Shown piece after piece: positions 7,171 through 12,258 of a stretch of DNA of 12,258 bases. This DNA is from Campylobacterales bacterium (GTDB taxonomy: Bacteria > Campylobacterota > Campylobacteria > Campylobacterales > Hydrogenimonadaceae): NCBI GenBank assembly GCA_026986055.1, contig JALSPH010000121.1, forward strand, positions 1 to 12,258, read 5' to 3'. The notes under the pieces are model-generated. The model worked only from the letters and a program-made list of their open reading frames with translations. It searched no databases and was not told the origin of the DNA. Position numbers and translations under genes: made by a program. Every line of letters begins with the position of its first letter. The first letter of the stretch is position 1.

Positions 7171-8315
7171 ATATCGAGCTCCGTAAAGATGACCGAGAAG
7201 AGAGCATCCATGGCGATGACCATAAATATGGAGTTTACGACGCTTATCGTGGTATATCTTCCTATACTCTCCGTATTCCCGGAGACCTGAAACCCTCGAA
7301 AACAGCCTATGGCAGCAATGATGAGAGCGAAAAAGGGAGCCTTGAAGAGTCCGACAAGATAGTGTTTTACGTCTACTTCGCTCTGGAGCCTATCGAGAAA
7401 CTGTGCCGGTGTGATATCCAGCTGAAGTTTGGCTACGAGTAAACCTCCGTAGATTCCTACAATATCTGCGAAAAAGATAAGCAGAGGCAAAGCTATCATC
7501 ATTGCCGCCATCCTGGGCAGAACGACAAAACGGAATATCTCGAATCCCATCGTTTTCATCGCATCTATCTCTTCGGTGATCTTCATGACCCCGATTTGAG
7601 CGGTATATGCCGAACCGCTTCTTCCTGCGACAATGATAGCGGTGATGAGCGGGGCAAGCTCTCTGGGTATAGATATGCCTATCATATCGACGATAAAGAT
7701 GTTTGCACCATATTTTTGAAGCTGTACGGCGCTCTGAAAAGCTATGACTATACCGACCAAAAATGCGCTTAGAGCTATGATCGGGATAGCCGTGACGCCG
7801 GCCTTGTAGATATTGGAAGCGGTCTCTTTCGTTCGAAATGTGGATGGGTGCAACAGTGTATGAAAAAAAACGACGGCGGATCGTCCTGTAAAGTTTAGAA
7901 AGAGTGTGAAGTCTCTGTACATCGCCGCAGCCTCTTTTCCGATATGTTCGAAAAGTTTCAAAAGAGGCGAGAGAGAGGGGGCTGCAGCTGTTGTAGAGGG
8001 CGGTGCGGCAAACCTCTTTACCAGACGAAATATTCGGCAGAACTCTTTTGGAATATTTATAGCCTCAAGTGGGGCTCTCTTTTTCAAATCCTCTCTTATG
8101 GAGAGAAAAAAGATCATAGCTCCCGTATCTATCGAGTCTATTTCGTCAAGGTCGAGCACTATCTTTTTTGCACCGGCTACTTGCGGCAGAAGAGATCTAT
8201 AGGAGCGCTCTATCGAGTCCAAAGATTCCACGCACCATCTGCCCATAAGGCTTATCGTGACGAGATCTCCTTTACGGTTTATACCTATATACTCTTCCTT
8301 GCTCATGGCTTCCAT
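7167..8315 (-). CDS. mlaE: MlaE-like permease with N-terminal STAS domain
   Basis: Membrane subunit of the lipid ABC transporter with a fused STAS domain. Residues about 9–100 (from ATG 8315) form the STAS part, with LVTISLMGRW, KKIVLDLDEIDSIDTG and Thr64 in the DTG turn, aligned with the functionally important Thr of MlaB. The permease covers about 150–382, with several membrane helices, the family run RELAPLITAIIVAGRSGSAY and the coupling-helix segment EEIDAMKTMG. The fusion explains the lack of a separate mlaB. Start choice: ATG 8315 and ATG 8306 each have a weak GGA upstream. An in-frame TTG at 8324 is possible but sits where transcription would begin if the TATAAT at 8331–8336 is the promoter, so it is unlikely. 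The permease appears to match iamB of C. jejuni. First gene of the operon. Confidence 0.9.
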   Translation of the reverse strand: MEAMSKEEYIGINRKGDLVTISLMGRWCVESLDSIERSYRSLLPQVAGAKKIVLDLDEIDSIDTGAMIFFLSIREDLKKRAPLEAINIPKEFCRIFRLVKRFAAPPSTTAAAPSLSPLLKLFEHIGKEAAAMYRDFTLFLNFTGRSAVVFFHTLLHPSTFRTKETASNIYKAGVTAIPIIALSAFLVGIVIAFQSAVQLQKYGANIFIVDMIGISIPRELAPLITAIIVAGRSGSAYTAQIGVMKITEEIDAMKTMGFEIFRFVVLPRMAAMMIALPLLIFFADIVGIYGGLLVAKLQLDITPAQFLDRLQSEVDVKHYLVGLFKAPFFALIIAAIGCFRGFQVSGNTESIGRYTTISVVNSIFMVIAMDALFSVIFTELDI

Positions 8316-8330
8316 TCTATCCAATTGAAA

Positions 8331-8336
8331 ATTATA
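8331..8336 (-). promoter_or_regulatory. -10 box of the mla operon promoter
   Basis: Read on the minus strand this is a perfect TATAAT, which would start transcription at about 8324, only 9–18 nt before the candidate mlaE ATGs. No TTGACA-like -35 is found at the usual distance, which is normal for σ70 promoters in Campylobacterota. It is the best promoter candidate for the four minus-strand genes. Not experimentally shown. Confidence 0.55.
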
Positions 8337-8341
8337 TGCGT

Positions 8342-8397
8342 ATAAACGTCATTTATCTGCACCGACTCTCTTTTAGTCTATATAAACAAGACTTTAT
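8342..8397. repeat. Pair of AT-rich dyads between the divergent promoters
   Basis: Two similar short palindromes lie 40 bp apart: ATAAA-5nt-TTTAT at 8342–8356 and ATAAA-6nt-TTTAT at 8382–8397. Both are part of a wider shared pattern, TATAAAC then TTTATC. Each lies just upstream of a -10 box, one for each direction, where a repressor or activator could bind. The region is AT-rich, so chance is a serious alternative. Confidence 0.35.
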
Positions 8398-8408
8398 CAT
8401 CAACACCC

Positions 8409-8414
8409 TATAAT
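8409..8414 (+). promoter_or_regulatory. -10 box of the S4–trpD–tsaE–lptB–rpoN operon
   Basis: A perfect TATAAT on the plus strand, predicting a start near 8421 and a leader of about 35 nt before the TTG at 8456. There is no recognisable -35 hexamer 16–18 nt upstream. It is the only good promoter seen ahead of the plus-strand gene run, whose members are separated by little or no non-coding sequence, so it may drive all of them. Confidence 0.6.
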
Positions 8415-8455
8415 AAGAGCGAAAAAATTTCCAAAACGGAGTCGACGGAGAGAGT

Positions 8456-8704
8456 TTGAGAATCGATAAATATTTAAGCAGCGTAAATCTGGTAAAAAGA
8501 CGCACCGTTGCACAGGATATGGTAAAAAGCGGCGTAGTTTTCATAAATGGTACGCAAGCGAAAGCGAGCAAAGAGGTAAGAGTCGGAGACACGATAGAGA
8601 TTCGCTACTTAAAAGGCTCCAGAAGTTATAAAGTTCTTAAAATACCAACCACTAAAACCATTCCAAAAAGTGCGAAGGAAGAGTATGTCGAGGAGATTTC
8701 ATGA
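8456..8704 (+). CDS. S4-domain RNA-binding protein, RqcP/HslR-like
   Basis: 82-residue protein made almost wholly of an S4 RNA-binding domain (about 1–50) plus a short basic tail. The opening MRIDKYL, then LVKRRT (12–17), SGVVFINGTQAKASKEV (25–41) and VGDTIEI closely follow Bacillus RqcP (YabO). That protein stabilises peptidyl-tRNA on 50S subunits during RqcH-driven alanine tailing of stalled chains. E. coli HslR (Hsp15) is a longer relative with a similar 50S role. A ribosome-rescue function is inferred by family, and no rqcH gene is visible here. The start codon is TTG; it is fixed by the conserved N-terminus and by GGAG (8447–8450) 5 nt upstream. It is the first gene of its operon and its TGA overlaps the trpD ATG by 4 nt. 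Confidence 0.85.
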   Translation: MRIDKYLSSVNLVKRRTVAQDMVKSGVVFINGTQAKASKEVRVGDTIEIRYLKGSRSYKVLKIPTTKTIPKSAKEEYVEEIS

Positions 8705-9684
8705 GATACGATGAAGCAAAGGAGGCTTTCGAACGGCTCTTTTTGGGGAAGATGGATGAAAATGAAGCGAGAAAACTCCTTGTAGAGATGGCAAAAAGGG
8801 GGGAGAGCGCCGAGGAGATCGCCGCCGCCGCAGAGGTTATGCGCAGCTACTCGATAAAACTTCCGGTTTCCGAAGAGTTGCAGGAAAAGCTCATAGACAA
8901 CTGCGGTACGGGAGGAGACAAAAGCGGAAGTTTTAACATCTCTACTACGGTCTCTTTGGTGCTTGCCGGTGCCGGATGTTTTGTCGCAAAGCACGGCAAC
9001 CGCTCTATAACGAGCCGATCCGGAAGTGCCGACATGCTCGAAGCGTTGGGAGTCCGTCTCGATCTAGAGCCTAAGCAGCAGGTGAAGATGCTCGAAGAGT
9101 GCGGATTTACCTTTATATTCGCCGTTTTGCACCATCCTGCCATGAAGTTCATTATGCCTATACGAAAATCTATACCCCACCGTACTATATTCAATATTCT
9201 TGGGCCTTTGAGCAATCCTGCAGGAGTCAAAAAGCAGATGATCGGAGTCTTTGAACCATCCTTCGTGCCTAAAATGGCCGAAGCTTTAAAGAGGCTCGGA
9301 AGCAGCAGGGCGATGGTGGTAAGCAGTCTTGACGGGCTTGACGAGATATCTCTCTCGGATAGAAGCGAAGCGATGATGCTCGAAGATGGGAGACTGAGTG
9401 AGATCTCAATCGACCCTTTGGATTATGGAATAGAGCGTTACCCTATGGAGGCTATCGCAGGGGGTGACGCCAAAGAGAATGCAAAGATCACCGCTTCCAT
9501 TCTAAGCGGAGAGACAAAAGGCGCAAAGAGAGATATCGTTCTAATAAATACGGCTGCCGCTCTGATAGTCGACAAAAAGGCTTCGAACTTTTCAGAGGGG
9601 TTGGAGATCGCCAAAGAGACGATAGACTCCGGACGTGCAATGGCTGCTTTGGAGAAGATCGTGCGGGTATCCAAATCTCTATGA
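8701..9684 (+). CDS. trpD: Anthranilate phosphoribosyltransferase
   Basis: Transfers phosphoribose from PRPP to anthranilate, the second committed step of tryptophan synthesis. The 327-residue protein has the family motifs in order: an N-terminal helical segment, the PRPP loop CGTGGD (68–73), KHGNR (97–101), SGSADMLEALG, the PHRTIFNILGPLSNP run (159–173) containing the anthranilate-contacting arginine, and DGLDEIS (211–217) for metal binding. There is no fused TrpG domain. The start is ATG 8701, with AGGAG (8691–8695) 5 nt upstream, overlapping the S4 gene stop. The TGA overlaps the tsaE ATG by 4 nt. No other trp gene is nearby, so this trpD is separated from any trp operon and would be controlled with translation, LPS and σ54 genes. 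I see no attenuator or leader peptide. Confidence 0.97.
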   Translation: MRYDEAKEAFERLFLGKMDENEARKLLVEMAKRGESAEEIAAAAEVMRSYSIKLPVSEELQEKLIDNCGTGGDKSGSFNISTTVSLVLAGAGCFVAKHGNRSITSRSGSADMLEALGVRLDLEPKQQVKMLEECGFTFIFAVLHHPAMKFIMPIRKSIPHRTIFNILGPLSNPAGVKKQMIGVFEPSFVPKMAEALKRLGSSRAMVVSSLDGLDEISLSDRSEAMMLEDGRLSEISIDPLDYGIERYPMEAIAGGDAKENAKITASILSGETKGAKRDIVLINTAAALIVDKKASNFSEGLEIAKETIDSGRAMAALEKIVRVSKSL

Positions 9685-10100
9685 AAAAGAGGATGGAGGC
9701 CTCCCTCGAGGAGATCGGTAGTGTCGCTTCCTCTCTTAAAGAGTTGCTTCCGGAAGATGCCGTTATCTTTTTAAGGGGAGATCTGGCTGCAGGCAAGACG
9801 ACGCTGGCAAAGGCACTGGCCAAAGCCAAAGGGTACGAAGAGGCCGTAACTTCACCCACATTCTCCATAGAGCAGGTTTACGCAGATGGGCTCAGGCACT
9901 ACGATCTCTACCAGTGTCCGAACGAGAAGTTCGTGGCTATGGGGCTGCTTGAGAGTCTGGAAAGACCCGGTTGGCACCTGCTGGAGTGGGGTGACGAGGC
10001 GTTGAGGGAGTTGCTTAGAGAGTATGGTCTTTTTACCGCCGTGGTGGATATAGAGAAGAGTGACGGAAAGCGAATATACAGGATCGAAACCGATGCATAG
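9681..10100 (+). CDS. tsaE: tRNA t6A-synthesis ATPase TsaE
   Basis: Small P-loop ATPase that works with TsaB and TsaD to make N6-threonylcarbamoyladenosine at position 37 of ANN-decoding tRNAs. The 139 residues show Walker A GDLAAGKT (33–40), the family motif TSPTF (57–61), the HYDLY segment (73–77) and the EWGD motif (102–105). TsaB and TsaD are not in the window. The ATG overlaps the trpD stop (ATGA) and has only a weak ribosome binding site, so it probably relies on coupled translation. A second in-frame ATG lies four codons in, behind AAGAGG. The 3' end overlaps lptB by 8 nt. Confidence 0.94.
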   Translation: MKKRMEASLEEIGSVASSLKELLPEDAVIFLRGDLAAGKTTLAKALAKAKGYEEAVTSPTFSIEQVYADGLRHYDLYQCPNEKFVAMGLLESLERPGWHLLEWGDEALRELLREYGLFTAVVDIEKSDGKRIYRIETDA

Positions 10101-10815
10101 TCTTAGAGCGGAAAAGTTGAGCAAAACCATCAAAAAGAGCGTTATCGTCAAGGATGTATCGCTATCTTTGAACACGAAAGAGGTTGTCGGGCTTCTTGGA
10201 CCCAACGGTGCAGGCAAGACGACGACTTTCTATATGATATGCGGTCTTATAAGCGTTAGCGGCGGACATGTATACATAGACGATGAAGATGTCACGAAAC
10301 ACCCGCTTCACGTACGCTCCAGGCTCGGCATAGGTTACCTTCCCCAGGAGTCGAGCATTTTCAAGGACCTTACCGTGGAGGAGAACCTTCTCATCGCGGC
10401 CGAAGCTGCGAAACTTGATAAGGAGAGTGCAAGCAAAAGAATAGAAAATCTTCTTGAACTCTTCAATATAGAACCGATTAGAAATCGTAAAGGTATACGC
10501 TTGAGCGGCGGTGAAAGAAGAAGAGCCGAAATCGCCAGAGCACTGGTGAGCAAGCCCAAGTTCCTGCTGCTTGATGAGCCTTTCGCCGGTGTGGACCCTA
10601 TAGCCGTCATAGATATACAAAACGTTATAAAACAGTTGCTCGAGCTCGATATTGGAGTTCTCATTACCGACCATAACGTCCGTGAAACGCTCGGAATTTG
10701 CGACAGAGCATACGTTATGCGCTCGGGTGAGCTTATGGCGGAGGGAAGCGCGGAGGAGATAGCCGCCAATGCGGATGTTATAAAACACTATCTTGGAGAG
10801 CACTTTACGTTATGA
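10093..10815 (+). CDS. lptB: LPS export ABC transporter ATPase LptB
   Basis: ATPase of the LptB2FG complex that extracts lipopolysaccharide from the inner membrane and pushes it along the Lpt bridge. The 240-residue product has Walker A GPNGAGKT (36–43), the LptB-typical YLPQESSIFKDLTVEENL region (Q-loop Gln85), signature LSGGE (137–141) followed by RRRAEIARAL, Walker B LLLDEPFAGVDP (158–169) and the characteristic LITDHNVRE with His194. These wordings separate LptB from amino-acid transport ATPases such as LivF/LivG. The start is ATG 10093 (MHSLRAEKL), with AGGA 9 nt upstream; a GTG at 10060 would add 11 residues absent from homologues. LptF, LptG, LptA and LptC are not present; lptB directly before rpoN is common in proteobacteria. 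Confidence 0.96.
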   Translation: MHSLRAEKLSKTIKKSVIVKDVSLSLNTKEVVGLLGPNGAGKTTTFYMICGLISVSGGHVYIDDEDVTKHPLHVRSRLGIGYLPQESSIFKDLTVEENLLIAAEAAKLDKESASKRIENLLELFNIEPIRNRKGIRLSGGERRRAEIARALVSKPKFLLLDEPFAGVDPIAVIDIQNVIKQLLELDIGVLITDHNVRETLGICDRAYVMRSGELMAEGSAEEIAANADVIKHYLGEHFTL

Positions 10816-10850
10816 TCGGCAAAATCTCTCCATACAAAAAGAGAGGGTAG
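10812..10850 (+). other. 12-codon mini-ORF between lptB and rpoN
   Basis: ATG 10812 overlaps the lptB stop as ATGA and reads MIGKISPYKKRG, then TAG at 10848–10850. It is in the same frame as rpoN and ends 3 nt before the rpoN GTG. It may only be a coupling device that carries ribosomes from lptB to rpoN, or it may be chance. No ribosome binding site of its own is obvious. Confidence 0.35.
10825..10846 (+). promoter_or_regulatory. Possible hairpin masking the rpoN ribosome binding site
   Basis: CTCTC (10826–10830) can pair with GAGAG (10841–10845), plus one U·G pair at 10825/10846, around a 10-nt loop. The right arm is the rpoN Shine–Dalgarno region GAGAGGG (10841–10847). The stem is weak, so ribosomes finishing lptB or the mini-ORF would open it. 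Suggestive only. Confidence 0.3.
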
Positions 10851-10853
10851 AGG

Positions 10854-12113
10854 GTGAAGCTTCGCCAAAGTACCGGCCTTAATCTGAAGACGAAGCTATC
10901 GAGTACTTTGCGAAGCTGGCTGCCTATTTTGCAGTCGGGAATAGATGAGCTCGAAGAGCGGATCAGGGAGTATGAAAAAGAGAATCCCTGTATGGAGGTT
11001 CGCTCCGGATTTGAAGAGCAGTTTGCCGCACCATCTTTTTCAAAAACGAAACTCTTCGGTGAAAGAGGCAGCGGTACGGAAGCGATAGAGGCCCTTACCG
11101 TAGATAGAAAATCTCTCTACGACACTCTGAAAGAGCAGATAAACGCTCCGCTCTTTCCGACTCCGCTTAGTGAAAAGATCGCTTATGAAATCATAGAAGA
11201 GATAAGCAGCGAGGGCTATTTCGAAGGGAGTGAAGAGGAGATCGCAAAGAGAGTCGGTGTAAAGAGGGATAGGGTCCAGAGTATAAGAGAGCGTTTCGCA
11301 TATCTCGATCCTCCCGGCGTAGGTGCGAAAGATGTGGCCGAATCGCTTCTTTTTCAGCTCAGGCAGAGCGATGCTAAAGAACCTATCTACTCTCTAGCAT
11401 CGAGGATGCTTCAAAACTTCGAAAATATAGGAGGTTTCAAGGGTGAAGAGGGGTATGAAGAGGCTCTTAAACTGATACGCACTTTCAAAAACCCTCCCGC
11501 CCTTGAAACCATGGAGGATTCGGCGCAGGTGATTCCCGACCTTGTTATATCCAAGAGCAAAGATGGGATAGAGGTCAAGATAAACGACGCTTTCTACCCG
11601 GATATTCGCATCGTAGCCGATGGCGGCGAGCACCCCTTTATGAAAAAGAAGATAAAAGAGGCCAGAGACCTTATAGACGCTCTACAGATGAGGCGGGCGA
11701 CTCTCTACAAAATAGGTCTTATGATAGTAGAGTTTCAGTACGACTTTTTTCATGGAAAAGATATTAAGCCGATGAAGTTGAAAGATATCGCGGAAGAGTT
11801 CGACCACAACCCATCTACTATCTCAAGGGCGATTGCCAACAAATATATTATGTGTGACAGGGGTATCTTTCCTATGAAAGCCTTTTTCACGGCGGCAATC
11901 GACGAAGATGTCAGTAACAGTGCCATAAAGAGATTTATTGCAGAAGCTATAGCGACGGAAGATCGCAACAAACCGCTCAGCGACAACAGACTGCTGGAGA
12001 TGATAGAGGAGAAGTTCGGAGTCAAAATGGTGCGCAGAACGATCACCAAATATAGAAAACAGATGCAGATCGGAGGATCGAGTGAAAGAAAAAGATTTTA
12101 CAAGCTTGCATGA
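10854..12113 (+). CDS. rpoN: RNA polymerase sigma-54 factor
   Basis: Alternative sigma factor that binds -24/-12 promoters and needs an AAA+ activator. In Campylobacterota it typically drives the middle class of flagellar genes. The 419 residues match the short RpoN of this group (about 415; E. coli 477). Region I spans about 1–50 (LNLKTKLSSTLRSWLPILQ, leucine- and serine-rich). The acidic region II is short (about 51–83). The core-binding domain spans about 85–230, with YLDPPGVGAKDVAESLLFQL. The helix-turn-helix lies at 309–332 (LKDIAEEFDHNPSTISRAIA). The RpoN box is VRRTITKYRK (393–402), against the usual ARRTVAKYRE. The start is GTG 10854, with GAGAGGG 6 nt upstream. No activator gene is adjacent. 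The 3' end overlaps the next gene by 32 nt. Confidence 0.97.
   Translation: MKLRQSTGLNLKTKLSSTLRSWLPILQSGIDELEERIREYEKENPCMEVRSGFEEQFAAPSFSKTKLFGERGSGTEAIEALTVDRKSLYDTLKEQINAPLFPTPLSEKIAYEIIEEISSEGYFEGSEEEIAKRVGVKRDRVQSIRERFAYLDPPGVGAKDVAESLLFQLRQSDAKEPIYSLASRMLQNFENIGGFKGEEGYEEALKLIRTFKNPPALETMEDSAQVIPDLVISKSKDGIEVKINDAFYPDIRIVADGGEHPFMKKKIKEARDLIDALQMRRATLYKIGLMIVEFQYDFFHGKDIKPMKLKDIAEEFDHNPSTISRAIANKYIMCDRGIFPMKAFFTAAIDEDVSNSAIKRFIAEAIATEDRNKPLSDNRLLEMIEEKFGVKMVRRTITKYRKQMQIGGSSERKRFYKLA
12072..12076 (+). promoter_or_regulatory. Strong Shine–Dalgarno fixing the GTG start of the last gene
   Basis: GGAGG lies 5 nt before GTG 12082, inside the last codons of rpoN. It supports a start within rpoN rather than at the ATG overlapping the rpoN stop (12110), whose frame closes after 18 codons. 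Confidence 0.75.
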
Positions 12114-12258
12114 GCTGCTCGAGAGGGAGTCGGCCAGAAGAAACGATCGGGACGAACTCTCCTTGAAAAGGCCCGATCCGCTTTTGGTGGCAAGGGAACA
12201 GAAAGATGCCAGAGCGATCCTTCTTTGTGCACTTTTCGGATATGGAAACGCCGGTCAG
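12082..12258 (+). CDS. TIGR02757/DUF2400 family protein, N-terminal part (3' end outside window)
   Basis: Only the first 59 codons are visible and they run open to the window edge. The protein begins MKEKDFTSLHELLERE and contains DELSLKRPDPLLVAREQKDARAILLCALFGYGNAG. That block is the recognisable opening of the TIGR02757 (DUF2400) family, whose molecular role I do not know to be established. The start is GTG 12082 with GGAGG 5 nt upstream, giving a 32-nt overlap with rpoN in a different frame (+1) and implying translational coupling. The call rests on a short but characteristic stretch, and completeness downstream cannot be judged. Confidence 0.75.
   Translation, partial: MKEKDFTSLHELLERESARRNDRDELSLKRPDPLLVAREQKDARAILLCALFGYGNAGQ

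Noticed and set aside
8322..8324. TTG at 8324 as the mlaE start
   Set aside because: It has no ribosome binding site and coincides with the predicted transcription start; ATG codons at 8315 and 8306 lie just downstream.
9973..9990. TGGCAC segments (also near 425 and 2119) as σ54 -24 elements
   Set aside because: None has a GC/TTGC -12 element at the required distance, and all lie inside coding genes without a gene start downstream.
10060..10062. GTG at 10060 as the lptB start
   Set aside because: It would add 11 residues not expected in LptB and lies deeper inside tsaE; ATG 10093 has a suitable upstream AGGA and a family-like N-terminus.
10162..10803. A 213-codon open frame on the minus strand across lptB
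   Set aside because: It lies antisense to a certain lptB, has no recognisable domain or ribosome binding site, and its composition is that of a shadow frame.
12110..12166. ATG overlapping the rpoN stop as the start of the next gene
   Set aside because: That frame hits a TGA after 18 codons. The frame starting at GTG 12082 stays open and encodes a recognisable TIGR02757 opening.
1..12258. CRISPR arrays, tRNA or rRNA genes, insertion sequences, phage or toxin–antitoxin genes
   Set aside because: Almost every base is in recognised housekeeping genes. I saw no regularly spaced repeats, terminal inverted repeats, transposase motifs or cloverleaf-like sequence.

Overview
The window looks like a chromosomal housekeeping segment from a Campylobacterota (epsilonproteobacterial) genome. 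It probably comes from a free-living, higher-GC relative of Campylobacter and Helicobacter. The evidence is gene order: a proS–fxsA–hemC–ubiD block, an S4-protein–tsaE–lptB–rpoN block and a mlaE–mlaF–mlaD–lipoprotein block all match groupings I recall from Campylobacter jejuni. The S4 and rpoN products also have the short forms usual in this group. Genus cannot be fixed from the sequence alone.

Layout. (1) 1–4788, plus strand: the 3' end of proS, an FxsA-family membrane protein, an exported DsbC/DsbG-like thiol–disulfide protein (CPFC), hemC and a UbiD-family decarboxylase. The first four are packed with overlaps or a 5-nt gap. A 41-nt gap with a hairpin over the hemC stop precedes ubiD. (2) 4785–8315, minus strand: a four-gene lipid-transport ABC operon, read mlaE (with an N-terminal STAS domain) → mlaF → mlaD → PqiC-type lipoprotein, each joined to the next by a 1–4 nt overlap. 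Its last stop codon overlaps the ubiD stop tail to tail. (3) About 8316–8455: a divergent promoter region with one TATAAT box per direction and two AT-rich dyads 40 bp apart. (4) 8456–12258, plus strand: a tight operon of an RqcP/HslR-like S4 protein, trpD, tsaE, lptB, rpoN and the start of a TIGR02757 (DUF2400) gene that overlaps the rpoN end by 32 nt.

Functionally the window mixes translation and tRNA modification (proS, tsaE, S4 protein), cofactor and amino-acid synthesis (hemC, ubiD, trpD), envelope lipid traffic (mla genes, lptB), periplasmic redox (Dsb-like) and the alternative sigma factor σ54. Phospholipid transport and LPS export ATPases sit on opposite sides of one divergent promoter region.

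I see no mobile element, CRISPR array, tRNA, rRNA, phage gene or convincing new system. The items worth a second look are small-scale: possible shared operators, tandem start sites, an in-frame mini-ORF ahead of rpoN, and two genes (trpD and the Dsb-like gene) sitting inside otherwise conserved clusters.
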